Assembly (NCBI GenBank): GCA_945862545.1
Contig: CAMAYS010000021.1
Coordinates: 1-22,438 of the forward strand
Direction: 5' to 3'
Origin: Casp-actino8 sp945862545
Lineage (GTDB): Bacteria; Actinomycetota; Acidimicrobiia; Acidimicrobiales; Ilumatobacteraceae
DNA length: 22,438 nt
Part shown: in pieces, positions 6,846-15,085 of the stretch
Numbering within the stretch: the stretch's first letter is position 1
Layout of the letters: the number at the start of each line of letters is the position of its first letter
Notes under the pieces: generated by a model
Database searches by the model: none
What the model saw: only the letters and a program-made list of their open reading frames with translations
Told to the model about the DNA's origin: nothing
Made by a program: the position numbers and the translations under genes

Positions 6846-6890
6846 TCTTAAATCATCATCAGACCGTGTTAATAAGTAGGGAGTCCCATC

Positions 6891-7982
6891 GTGAAATTTC
6901 GTTGTGAAAAAGAAGTTTTAGCTGAAGCACTGGGTGCTGCGAGTCGAGCATCAACAGGTCGCTCAACAAATCCAACAATGTCTTGCTTGCGACTAGTTCT
7001 CGCTGGAGACCAATTGCGCATCACCGGGACCGACGGCGATTTAACAATTGATGCCAGCATTATTGTCGCCGGTGAGAAAGACGGAGTGGTTTTAGTGCCT
7101 GCAAAATTAACCAGCGACATTGTTCGCTCCTTACCTTCAGGCGCTGTTAAATTTGACTTAGGAGAAGACAATGTCGACATCTCCGCCAACCGCGTCAACT
7201 TCACAGTCCCGATTGGTGCCGGCGATGATTTCCCGAAGTGGTCGGGCACTGTCGGCGAGGGCGCCTCAATGAGCGCCAGAGATTTTTCAGAAGCCCTTCG
7301 TCAAGTCGTGCGTTCAGCAAGTACCGACGACACCCGCGGTGTCTTCACCGGTGTTTTGTTGAGCGGCATTGATGGGCGCTTGCGCCTGGTCGCAACGGAC
7401 TCTTATCGCATGTCTGTTCGTGATATCAATACCAACGTTCTCCCTGACGGAACTAGCGTTGTGATTCCTGCGCGAGCATTGGGCGAACTGCAAAAGTTAT
7501 TAAGCATCGCCGAGCAGGTGTCGATCAATATCACCGAAAATGATGCAACCTTTGAAGTCGGATCAGTGCGTTTAGTAACACGTTTGTTGACCGGAGCGTT
7601 TGCCGATTACCAACGTCTCATTCCAGCAAACTCACCGAATAAACTAGTCATCTCACGAGACATCATGTTGGAAGCGATTCGCCGAGTCAAGCATGTGGCC
7701 CGGGACCCGATTGGCACACCACTTCGTTTGGAAATTAAAGCAAATAGCGTGACGCTACGAATGGTGACTCCAGATAACGGAGAAGCCGTTGAACAAATCG
7801 ACGCCGTGGTTCATGGTAACGATATTGAAATTCGCTTCAACAACGAACTATTAACTCAAGGACTAGATGCATCTGGTGCTGACGAAGTCACTATTCAAAC
7901 GAGCGAGCCTGGAAAACTGGCCCTGATTCGCGGTGTTGGTCAAGAAGATTTCACGTATTTGTTGATGCCTCTGAAGTCGTGA
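6891..7982 (+). CDS. dnaN: DNA polymerase III subunit beta (sliding clamp)
   Basis: DnaN forms the ring clamp that tethers the replicase and many repair proteins to DNA. The 363-residue product has the usual length (about 366) and the three-fold repeated clamp architecture. It opens MKFRCEKEVLAEALGAASRA, contains the central YRMSVRD segment and ends with the conserved YLLMPLKS. The start is GTG at 6891 with AGGGAG upstream. It follows the probable oriC and precedes recF by 7 nt, the standard dnaA-dnaN-recF order. Confidence 0.98.
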   Translation: MKFRCEKEVLAEALGAASRASTGRSTNPTMSCLRLVLAGDQLRITGTDGDLTIDASIIVAGEKDGVVLVPAKLTSDIVRSLPSGAVKFDLGEDNVDISANRVNFTVPIGAGDDFPKWSGTVGEGASMSARDFSEALRQVVRSASTDDTRGVFTGVLLSGIDGRLRLVATDSYRMSVRDINTNVLPDGTSVVIPARALGELQKLLSIAEQVSINITENDATFEVGSVRLVTRLLTGAFADYQRLIPANSPNKLVISRDIMLEAIRRVKHVARDPIGTPLRLEIKANSVTLRMVTPDNGEAVEQIDAVVHGNDIEIRFNNELLTQGLDASGADEVTIQTSEPGKLALIRGVGQEDFTYLLMPLKS

Positions 7983-7989
7983 CAGCGAG

Positions 7990-9072
7990 ATGATTGTCGA
8001 GCAACTTGAGCTCGTCGATTTTCGTAACTATTTCCACGCCTCATTTTCTTTGACACCAGGCGTGACAGCGATTGTTGGGCGTAACGCGCAAGGAAAAACC
8101 AACATCGCAGAAGCCATGGCATTTCTGGCGACGCTTGAGAGTTTTCGTCAGGCCCCTGTGGTGGCTTTGGTGCGTGAGGGGGCAGAACTCGCAACTATTC
8201 GCGCCACCGTGCGGCACGAAGACGGTCGGGAGTTACAAATTGAGGTGCAGATCCAACGCCAAGGACGCACCGTGGTGCAAGTCAACAAACAACGACTTGC
8301 GCGAACTCGCGATCTTTTAGGGATTTTGCGAGTCTCGGTATTTTCTCCGGATGATCTTGAACTAGTGAAGGGTGCGCCAGGTGAGCGACGACGCTTCATT
8401 GACGAAACCATGGTCAGTTTGGCCCTGAAAAATGATGCTCGACGCTTAGAACTGGATCGCATCTTGAAGCAGCGGAACACGCTATTGCGACAGGCAAACG
8501 GTCGGTTAACTCAGGATATTGAGTTCACCCTTGATGTATGGGACGAAAAACTTGCTGTTGTCGGCGACGAGGTGGGTCACCAACGAGCCATCGTCTTGGC
8601 ACAACTGCAACCCCTCGTCGAAGACGCCTATCAACATCTCGCTGGGGCGCCGTTGGCAGTCGGTATTCACTATGAGCCGGCTTGGCGGCGCACAGGGTTA
8701 GCACATGCCCTCAAGGCGGCGCGCATGGACGATCTTCGCCGAGGTGTGTCGACAGTTGGTCCGCATCGCGATGACATTGACTTATTTTTGGGGACACTGC
8801 CTTCTAGAACTCACGCAAGTCAGGGTGAAATGCGATGTTTGGCGCTTTCACTACGCCTTGGAGCCCACCAACTTGTGGCCCAGCAAACCGATATGACTCC
8901 ATTACTCGTTCTTGATGATGTTCTTTCTGAACTCGACCCGCAAAGATGCGCTGCCTTGCTCAGTCACCTGCCTCGCGGCCAAGTAGTGATTACGACAGCC
9001 AGTGTCCTCCCCGACACGGCCACACCAGAGAGAATTTTGCGGATTGAAGGGGGTCAAGTTGTCAGCGAATAA
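7990..9072 (+). CDS. recF: DNA replication and repair protein RecF
   Basis: RecF is an SMC/ABC-like ATPase that helps load RecA at single-strand gaps with RecO and RecR. The 360-residue protein has Walker A GRNAQGKT (residues 30-37), the ABC signature SQGEMRCLALSLRLG (277-291) and Walker B LLVLDDVLSELD (305-316), including the D-loop. Length is normal. It starts 7 nt after dnaN, so it is in the same operon, and its last 14 nt overlap the chosen start of the DUF721 gene. Confidence 0.97.
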   Translation: MIVEQLELVDFRNYFHASFSLTPGVTAIVGRNAQGKTNIAEAMAFLATLESFRQAPVVALVREGAELATIRATVRHEDGRELQIEVQIQRQGRTVVQVNKQRLARTRDLLGILRVSVFSPDDLELVKGAPGERRRFIDETMVSLALKNDARRLELDRILKQRNTLLRQANGRLTQDIEFTLDVWDEKLAVVGDEVGHQRAIVLAQLQPLVEDAYQHLAGAPLAVGIHYEPAWRRTGLAHALKAARMDDLRRGVSTVGPHRDDIDLFLGTLPSRTHASQGEMRCLALSLRLGAHQLVAQQTDMTPLLVLDDVLSELDPQRCAALLSHLPRGQVVITTASVLPDTATPERILRIEGGQVVSE

Positions 9073-9367
9073 TCCTGAGCCCACACCCATTTCAAGCAGT
9101 ATTGAAAAACTATTGAAGTCGCTCCGTGGCGGGGATCGACTGACGACCGTCACGGTTTTTAGTCGTTGGGAGGAACTGGTTGGAGAATCAGTTGCAAGCC
9201 ATGTGCGACCCTTAAAATTGGACAACGAAACGCTCATCGTTGAGGTTGATGAACCGATGTGGGCGACCCAGATGAAGTTCCTTGAAGCGGACCTTTTGAA
9301 GCGCCTCAATGAGGGTGCCGCAAGGCCCATAAAAACCTTGGAGATACGGGTCAAAAAGCGCCGTTAA
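9059..9367 (+). CDS. dciA: DUF721 protein, DciA-like helicase-loading factor
   Basis: DUF721 proteins include DciA, the ancestral replicative-helicase operator in bacteria that lack DnaC or DnaI. The chosen product has 102 residues, opens MSANNPEPTPISSSIEKLL, and carries the DUF721 core: FSRWEELVGESVASHVRPLKL, then LIVEVDEPMWATQMKF, and a basic C-terminal end VKKRR. The start is TTG at 9059-9061 because GAAGGGGG lies about 5 nt upstream; a longer in-frame ORF starting at 9002 would lie deep in recF. It lies between recF and gyrB as in most actinobacteria. The symbol rests on family membership and position, not on tested function. Confidence 0.85.
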   Translation: MSANNPEPTPISSSIEKLLKSLRGGDRLTTVTVFSRWEELVGESVASHVRPLKLDNETLIVEVDEPMWATQMKFLEADLLKRLNEGAARPIKTLEIRVKKRR

Positions 9368-9402
9368 GAGCCTCTTTTTAGGAAGCCCGAAAGTCTTCTT
9401 TT

Positions 9403-9431
9403 TTGTGGCTAAAAAATAGTGTATTTACCCT
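9403..9431 (+). promoter_or_regulatory. Weak candidate gyrB promoter
   Basis: TTGTGG (9403-9408) and TACCCT (9426-9431) are 17 bp apart in the 207-nt gap between dciA and gyrB. The -10 fits the loose TANNNT pattern, but the -35 matches only three of six bases. The surrounding gap (9368-9574) has a T-rich run but no clear hairpin terminator. Confidence 0.3.
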
Positions 9432-9574
9432 GCATATCAGGCACGCAAGGTCACCAAAAATGCGACTCCCAGCGAGTAGGATTTGAGTGTTGTGTTGAGC
9501 CATTGTGTCGCCCCAAATTCCACCCCAGCGCACACAGTTGTGATGGCCCTCTAAACCCACTTAAAAAGGAACTC

Positions 9575-11527
9575 GTGTCCACCAAAAGCACTACCACCAC
9601 AGCCGATTATGGCGCCAAAGATATCCAGGTTCTTGAAGGTCTTGACCCTGTTCGCAAACGACCTGGTATGTACATCGGATCGACTGGCCTGACGGGCCTA
9701 CATCACCTCATTTGGGAAGTCGTTGACAACTCTGTTGACGAAGCCATGGCAGGTCATTGCACCACTATCAGCGTGACACTCTTAGAGGGTGGCGGTTGCC
9801 GTGTTGAGGACAACGGTCGTGGGATTCCGGTTGATCCGTATCCCTCTGGTCCTCATAAGGGTAAAAGCGCCGCCGAGGTTGTGCTGACAGTGCTTCACGC
9901 CGGAGGAAAATTTGGCGGTGAGGGTTACAAAGTGTCAGGCGGACTTCACGGTGTGGGCGTTTCAGTTGTGAATGCACTATCAGATCGACTGAAGTTAGAA
10001 ATTGACCGTGGTGGCAAGCGTTATGAACTTGAATTCCAAAATGGTGGAAAACTCATGGGCAAGATTGAGATCACTGGGGATACTCCAGCACGTGGTCGGA
10101 AAAACGGAACATCGGTGACCTTCTGGCCAGATGAAGGAATTTTCGCTTCAGAAGGTACTGAGTTTGTGGCGCGCACAGTTCTTGAGCGCCTACAAACGAT
10201 GGCTTTTCTTAATCGCGGCTTAGAAATTGTTTTCAAGGATGAACGAGTCGGCAAAGTGCAAAACGTCACCTTCCAATACAAGGGCGGGATTATTGACTTC
10301 GTCAAGCACCTCAATCAATCCAAGGATGCATTGTTCACTAAGGTCGCCTACTACGAAGAAGAAGACGACGGCCAAATGTTGGACATCGCCATTCAGTGGA
10401 ATACCGGGTATCACGAAGGAATTCACGGATACGCCAACGGAATCAGCACTGTTGAAGGCGGCATGCACGTTGAGGGTTTCAAAACAGCCTTAACCAGCGT
10501 CATCAATAAATACGCAAAAAACCGCGGCTTACTCAAGGAAAAAGACGACAACTTTCTCGGCGAAGATATTCGTGAGGGGATCACGGCGATCATTTCAGTG
10601 AAATTAGGCGAACCCCAATTTGAGGGTCAGACCAAAGCCAAATTAGGCAACGTGTCCATGCGTTCCTTTGTGCAAAAAGTAACGAACGATCGTCTGGCCG
10701 AGTGGTTAGATGAAAATCCAACTGAGGCAAACAAGATTGTTAAAAAGGCCCAGTCGGCAGCGCAAGCCCGAGTCGCTGCAAAGAATGCACGTAACGCAGT
10801 GCGCCGAAAGACTGCACTTGCTGGCGCTGGTATGCCAGACAAACTAAAAGACTGCAGTAGTGGCAATCCATCAGAGAGTGAAATCTTTATTGTTGAAGGT
10901 GACTCTGCTGGCGGTACGGCACTTGATGCGCGTGATCCCCGAACGCAAGCCATCTTGCCGATTCGTGGAAAGATTTTGAATGTTGAGAGGGCGCGTCTTG
11001 ACAAGATGTTGAAAAACACAGAAGTCATTGCCTTAGTCACGGCAATCGGTGGTGGCGTTGGTGACGAATTTGACGCAGCCAAGGCGCGCTATCACAAAAT
11101 TATTATTTTGGCGGACGCCGATGTTGACGGCAGCCATATTCGGACCTTGCTTTTGACTTTCTTCTTCCGCCAGATGCGCCCATTGGTCGAAGCTGGCTAT
11201 GTGTACATTGCGCAACCACCGCTGTATTCAACAGAGATCGGCAAAGTAAAGATCTATCTCAAAGACGATGTGGCCAAGGCCCGTTTTCTGGAAGAACATC
11301 CGAATCACAAAAAAGATTTTCAGCGTCTCAAAGGTCTCGGAGAAATGGACTGGGAGGAATTGCGTTCGACGACAATGTCGGATGAGTCTCGGACACTTCT
11401 GCAAGTCAATGTTGACGAAGCAGCGTTAGCTGATGAAGTCATGGGCGTGCTGATGGGCGACGACGTTGAAAGTCGCAAACACTTCATTCAAACGAATGCA
11501 AAAGACGTAAGGTTCCTTGATATCTGA
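9575..11527 (+). CDS. gyrB: DNA gyrase subunit B
   Basis: GyrB provides ATPase activity for negative supercoiling, acting with GyrA. The 650-residue protein has the GHKL ATPase motifs EVVDNSVDEA (48-57), DNGRGIPVD (79-87), GGKFGG (110-115) and GGLHGVGVS (122-130). The TOPRIM domain has EGDSAGGTA (441-449) and DADVDGSH (514-521). It lacks the large insertion of enterobacterial GyrB, as expected in actinobacteria. I chose GTG at 9575, preceded by AAGGA; the longer in-frame ORF from 9419 adds 52 residues with no gyrase similarity. The stop overlaps the gyrA start by 1 nt. Confidence 0.98.
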   Translation: MSTKSTTTTADYGAKDIQVLEGLDPVRKRPGMYIGSTGLTGLHHLIWEVVDNSVDEAMAGHCTTISVTLLEGGGCRVEDNGRGIPVDPYPSGPHKGKSAAEVVLTVLHAGGKFGGEGYKVSGGLHGVGVSVVNALSDRLKLEIDRGGKRYELEFQNGGKLMGKIEITGDTPARGRKNGTSVTFWPDEGIFASEGTEFVARTVLERLQTMAFLNRGLEIVFKDERVGKVQNVTFQYKGGIIDFVKHLNQSKDALFTKVAYYEEEDDGQMLDIAIQWNTGYHEGIHGYANGISTVEGGMHVEGFKTALTSVINKYAKNRGLLKEKDDNFLGEDIREGITAIISVKLGEPQFEGQTKAKLGNVSMRSFVQKVTNDRLAEWLDENPTEANKIVKKAQSAAQARVAAKNARNAVRRKTALAGAGMPDKLKDCSSGNPSESEIFIVEGDSAGGTALDARDPRTQAILPIRGKILNVERARLDKMLKNTEVIALVTAIGGGVGDEFDAAKARYHKIIILADADVDGSHIRTLLLTFFFRQMRPLVEAGYVYIAQPPLYSTEIGKVKIYLKDDVAKARFLEEHPNHKKDFQRLKGLGEMDWEELRSTTMSDESRTLLQVNVDEAALADEVMGVLMGDDVESRKHFIQTNAKDVRFLDI

Positions 11528-14007
11528 TGGCTAGTAAAAAAACGCCCCCCGCCACACCCGAGGAAGGTGCAACACCCTCGGAACCCAATATCCCCGTACA
11601 GCCAGTTGCTTTGCAAGATGAGATGGAGCGTTCGTTCCTTGATTATGCAATGTCGGTTATCATGGCGCGTGCGCTTCCCGACGTTCGCGATGGTCTCAAG
11701 CCAGTGCACCGCCGCATTATTTGGGACATGGAAGAACAAGGGTTTCGTCCCGATCGTCCATTCGTAAAATCAGCGCGCGTGAGCGGCGACACAATGGCCA
11801 AGTATCACCCTCATGGCGATACCGCAATTTATGATGCTTTGGTTCGTATGGCGCAACCATTCTCACTGCGTCATCCGCTGATTGCCTTCCACGGCAACTA
11901 CGGATCTCCAGACTTTGGTCCAGCCGCAAGTCGTTATACCGAATGTCGTCTGCATCCGTTAGCGATGCATCTATTGGCCGATATTGACGAGAACACCGTC
12001 GACATGGTGGATACTTATGACGGATCGCGCGAAGAACCAGTCGTTCTTCCGGCGCGCTTTCCCAACTTGCTCGTCAATGGTTGCCAGGGAATTGCTGTGG
12101 GAATGGCCACCAATATCCCACCGCACAACTTGGGTGAAGTGATTGACGCATGTATCCATTTGTTGATGAACCCCGAAGCCACAACCGATGATCTGATGGC
12201 CTTTGTCAAGGGCCCAGACTTTCCAACGGGCGGATCAATTTTGGGTCGCTCTGGAATCTTGGACGCTTATCGCACAGGACGCGGCAGCATCAAAATGCGT
12301 GCCACAGCAGCGATCGAAGAAACTAAGCGTGGAGGCATGCAGATTGTCGTCACGGAGTTGCCGTATCAGACGAGTTGCTCGGCAATCGCAGGACGCATCC
12401 AGGAACTTGTGGATAACGGAGAACTTGATGGCATCGCCGATGTCAATGACGGTTCATCGGGTGGAAAGACCTATCTCACTATTCAGTTAAAGCGCGACGC
12501 CAATGCCAATGTGGTGTTGAACAATCTCTTCAAGCAGACACAACTTCAAACAAGTTTTGGAGTGAACATGGTGGCCCTCGTTGATGGGGTGCCACGGCAA
12601 CTGACTTTGGCCGATGCCTTAAATGGATACATCCGTCACCAGATCGAAGTACTCACGCGACGCACGACATTCCGCCTTGATAAGGCGCAACGACGACTAC
12701 ACCTTCTTGAGGGTCGCATCAAAGCGCTCGATGTTATTGATCAGATCATCAAGTTGATTCGTGAAAGTGAAGATGCCCCAGCCGCTAAAGCTTCACTCAT
12801 GAATCCACCTTATGAATTCAGTGAAGTGCAGGCCATTGACATTCTTGACATGCAGTTACGTCAATTAACACGTCTCTCGCGTATCGACCTTGAGACCGAG
12901 ATGGGCCAACTCAACGAACGTATCGCCGAACTCGAAGGCATTTTGGCCGACGACGTTAAGTTGCGCGCTGTTATCTCTGAAGAGATGTTGGCTATTCGCG
13001 CTGAGTTCGCGACTCCACGCGTCTGCCCAGTCACTTTTGACTCAGGAGACATGAGTATTGAAGATCTTGTTGATGACACTGCGTTAGTCGTCGTGATGAC
13101 AGAAGCCCAATATGTCAAAACTGTTCTCGCTTCAAACTTTAGAAGCCAGGGACGGGGTGGCAAAGGTGTCACCGGCGCCAAATTGAAAACTGATGACATT
13201 GTGAAGCGGGTGATTTTCACATCTGCTCACGCATATCTGTTGTTCTTCTCCAATCGGGGGCGGGTCTATCGACTACGCGCGCATGAACTGCCCGAACGCG
13301 AGCGAGCGACCAAGGGTGTTCCGATCGTTAACCTTTTGCCACTGCAATTAGGTGAAACCATTGAAGCGATTATTGATACCCGTAACTTTGATGCAGAGCG
13401 GTTCTTGTTCTTTGCAACTCGCGACGGAGTCGTCAAAAAAACAGCTTTCAATGAATACGACAATGGACGACGAGACGGGCTCATCGCTCTCAACTTGCGT
13501 GATAACGATGAGTTGGTGCGAGTCATTGAAACAAGTGGAACTGATGAGATTTTCATGGTCAGCAAATCGGGCATGACGATTCGTTTTTCGGAAACTGAAG
13601 TGCGACCAATGGGTCGTGCGGCCGCTGGCGTGCGTGGCATGAAGTTGCGGCCAAGCGACAAAGTCGTCAGCGTTGATGTAGCCCGCGATGATGTGGCGAT
13701 TTTGATGGTCACCGAGGCCGGCTACGGCAAACGAACCCAACTTGACAAGTTCCGAAGTCAGACTCGAGGCGGTATTGGCGTACGCGGAATTCAAATTGGT
13801 GAAAAGAAGGGGGCGGTCGTGTCAGCATTCATGGCTGGTCTTGAAGATGAGATAGTGGCGGTCACTTCTGGTGGCTCCACCATTCGCACGGACGTGCGCA
13901 ATATTTCGTCCCAGGGTCGTACGGCAACTGGAATTCGCGTGATGAGCGTTGAACCCGGTCAGTCCGTGACTTCGGTTGCTTTGATTCTCGCTACTGACGA
14001 CGAGTGA
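11527..14007 (+). CDS. gyrA: DNA gyrase subunit A
   Basis: GyrA breaks and rejoins DNA in the A2B2 gyrase. The 826-residue protein has the catalytic tyrosine Y137 in AASRYTE. The quinolone region reads HPHGDTAIYDALVRMAQPF, with Thr99 and Asp103 at the positions of E. coli Ser83 and Asp87, so no common resistance change is evident. The C-terminal wrapping domain has the GyrA box QGRGGKG (541-547), which makes this a gyrase rather than topoisomerase IV. A Pro/Thr-rich N-terminal extension of about 25 residues precedes the core. The gene overlaps gyrB by 1 nt and a small TadE/G-like gene by 4 nt. Confidence 0.98.
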   Translation: MASKKTPPATPEEGATPSEPNIPVQPVALQDEMERSFLDYAMSVIMARALPDVRDGLKPVHRRIIWDMEEQGFRPDRPFVKSARVSGDTMAKYHPHGDTAIYDALVRMAQPFSLRHPLIAFHGNYGSPDFGPAASRYTECRLHPLAMHLLADIDENTVDMVDTYDGSREEPVVLPARFPNLLVNGCQGIAVGMATNIPPHNLGEVIDACIHLLMNPEATTDDLMAFVKGPDFPTGGSILGRSGILDAYRTGRGSIKMRATAAIEETKRGGMQIVVTELPYQTSCSAIAGRIQELVDNGELDGIADVNDGSSGGKTYLTIQLKRDANANVVLNNLFKQTQLQTSFGVNMVALVDGVPRQLTLADALNGYIRHQIEVLTRRTTFRLDKAQRRLHLLEGRIKALDVIDQIIKLIRESEDAPAAKASLMNPPYEFSEVQAIDILDMQLRQLTRLSRIDLETEMGQLNERIAELEGILADDVKLRAVISEEMLAIRAEFATPRVCPVTFDSGDMSIEDLVDDTALVVVMTEAQYVKTVLASNFRSQGRGGKGVTGAKLKTDDIVKRVIFTSAHAYLLFFSNRGRVYRLRAHELPERERATKGVPIVNLLPLQLGETIEAIIDTRNFDAERFLFFATRDGVVKKTAFNEYDNGRRDGLIALNLRDNDELVRVIETSGTDEIFMVSKSGMTIRFSETEVRPMGRAAAGVRGMKLRPSDKVVSVDVARDDVAILMVTEAGYGKRTQLDKFRSQTRGGIGVRGIQIGEKKGAVVSAFMAGLEDEIVAVTSGGSTIRTDVRNISSQGRTATGIRVMSVEPGQSVTSVALILATDDE

Positions 14008-14315
14008 AACATCGCAGCGACTGCGACCGGGGCAATGTCAGCATCCTGATGATCGGGGTGGTGGCTGTGTCTTTGTCCTGCGTTCTCTCTTTGGTGGGCC
14101 TTGAAGTGCGCTTGCGCCAATCGGTGGGCGCGCAAACTGTGGCAGATGCGGTTGCTTTGGCAGTAGTGAACTTCGGCGCAGAGGCTGCGCACGAGGTGGC
14201 CGATCGGAATGATGGTGTGATTGAAAAAATGGACATCTCCGAGAGGGGTGCGGTCACAGTCACCGTGCGTGTAGGGGATGCTTTAGCAATCGCCACGGCC
14301 AGCGATTTGCCCTGA
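14004..14315 (+). CDS. Small TadE/TadG-like membrane protein coupled to gyrA
   Basis: The 103-residue product begins with a short charged segment ending DRGN, followed by a single hydrophobic segment (about residues 12-34) and then RLRQSVGAQTVADAVALA. That layout (D-R-G, membrane helix, R-x-x-AQ-x-ADAxALA) is like the N-terminal part of actinobacterial TadE/TadG-like pilus-locus proteins. The remaining 50 residues are acidic and then beta-rich. It starts with a GTG that overlaps the gyrA stop (GTGA), which suggests translational coupling, as no good ribosome-binding site is visible. No other tad gene is in the window. The family link is from pattern only; the function in this setting is unknown. 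Confidence 0.7.
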   Translation: MKHRSDCDRGNVSILMIGVVAVSLSCVLSLVGLEVRLRQSVGAQTVADAVALAVVNFGAEAAHEVADRNDGVIEKMDISERGAVTVTVRVGDALAIATASDLP

Positions 14316-14327
14316 ATCACAGGGTTG

Positions 14328-14966
14328 ATGAGCAAGCGACACCAGTGGCGAGGGCGGGTGCTCTACGCTGACGGTGTGGCCGAAACTGATGACCCTTTTT
14401 TCATTATCCCGGCGAACATCCCTGATGATGCCCCGACTCAACGCATCAGTACGCGCCCCACAGCACCTACCCAATCCCAGCCGATAGTCAGCGCAACACC
14501 CGTCATCGCAGCAGGACTCAGGCGGTCGGTCACTTTTGAGCGATCAAACTTGAAGCGCAAGACGCGGATAGTGCGCCACATCGACCCGTGGAGTGTTTTC
14601 AGGGTCACTTTGGTGTTCCACTTCGTCTTATACCTGACGTTGTTGCTGGCGGGCGTTCTGCTATGGAATGTCGCCAATGCAACGGGCACTGTCGACAACG
14701 TCGAACGGTTCATGGAAAGTTTCGGTTGGGACACGTTCCAATTCAATGGCGGCGAACTCTTTCATCAAGCTTGGGTTCTTGGACTCTTTGCTGTCGTCGG
14801 GATGACCGGTCTGGCTGTTCTCGGGGTGACGACCTTCAACCTGATTACTGATTTGGTGGGCGGAATCACGATGACTGTTCTTGAAGGACCACAAGAACAC
14901 GAAAAAGTGGCGAAAAAACCCTTAATCCTCCGACAAAGAAGAACATCTCGCACGGATCACCCGTAA
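14328..14966 (+). CDS. DUF3566 transmembrane protein
   Basis: DUF3566 proteins are actinobacterial membrane proteins encoded beside gyrA (the relative in Mycobacterium tuberculosis is Rv0007). The 212-residue protein has a disordered N-terminal half rich in Pro/Thr (about 30-65), then the domain start VRHIDPWSVF (82-91), a first membrane helix (about 92-116) with GVLLWNVA, the segment TVDNVERFMESFG, and a second helix (about 148-172). The tail is basic and cytoplasmic. I chose ATG at 14328 over the adjacent TTG at 14325; AGGG lies 4-5 nt upstream. Its biochemical function is not known. Confidence 0.9.
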   Translation: MSKRHQWRGRVLYADGVAETDDPFFIIPANIPDDAPTQRISTRPTAPTQSQPIVSATPVIAAGLRRSVTFERSNLKRKTRIVRHIDPWSVFRVTLVFHFVLYLTLLLAGVLLWNVANATGTVDNVERFMESFGWDTFQFNGGELFHQAWVLGLFAVVGMTGLAVLGVTTFNLITDLVGGITMTVLEGPQEHEKVAKKPLILRQRRTSRTDHP

Positions 14967-14969
14967 CGG

Positions 14970-14998
14970 TTGAGCCGGGGCTTTCTCGCCGATAGGGT
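14970..14998 (+). promoter_or_regulatory. Promoter of tRNA-Ile
   Basis: TTGAGC (14970-14975) and TAGGGT (14993-14998) are separated by exactly 17 bp. The -10 fits the actinobacterial TANNNT pattern. Transcription would start about 5 nt before the mature tRNA at 15010. The -35 begins just after the DUF3566 stop codon. Confidence 0.65.
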
Positions 14999-15009
14999 TC
15001 TCAACCGCC

Positions 15010-15083
15010 GGGGCTATAGCTCAGTCGGTTAGAGCGCATCCCTGATAAGGATGAGGTCACAAGTTCGATTCTTGTTAGCCCCA
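15010..15083 (+). tRNA. tRNA-Ile (GAT anticodon)
   Basis: The 74-nt sequence folds as a complete cloverleaf: acceptor GGGGCTA/TAGCCCC, D stem GCTC/GAGC, anticodon stem CATCC/GGATG with loop CTGATAA (anticodon GAT), T stem ACAAG/CTTGT with loop TTCGATT, and discriminator A. The 3' CCA is not encoded. It follows gyrA and the DUF3566 gene, as in other actinobacteria. Confidence 0.97.
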
Positions 15084-15085
15084 CG

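Larger units (their letters stand above)
6631..6890. other. oriC: dnaA-dnaN intergenic region: probable oriC with unwinding element
   Basis: This 260-nt spacer holds at least five DnaA-box-like nonamers in both orientations. The last two form a pair followed by AT-rich sequence (about 6827-6880) before dnaN. The dnaA-dnaN gap is the established oriC position in actinobacteria such as Mycobacterium and Streptomyces. An open frame spanning it has no family resemblance and crosses the boxes, so I treat the region as non-coding. Confidence 0.85.

Noticed and set aside
6635..6907. Plus-strand 90-codon frame between dnaA and dnaN
   Set aside because: It runs across the DnaA boxes and into dnaN, has no recognisable family, and occupies the expected oriC.
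9368..9420. Rho-independent terminator after dciA
   Set aside because: There are T-runs and a weak GAAG/CTTC and T6/A6 pairing, but no GC-rich hairpin.
9419..9574. 52-residue N-terminal extension of GyrB
   Set aside because: The extension has no gyrase similarity, and GTG at 9575 has a good ribosome-binding site and the normal GyrB opening.
12861..13794. Several long minus-strand frames inside gyrA (and similarly in dnaN, gyrB and recF)
   Set aside because: They are composition-driven shadows of strongly conserved plus-strand genes.
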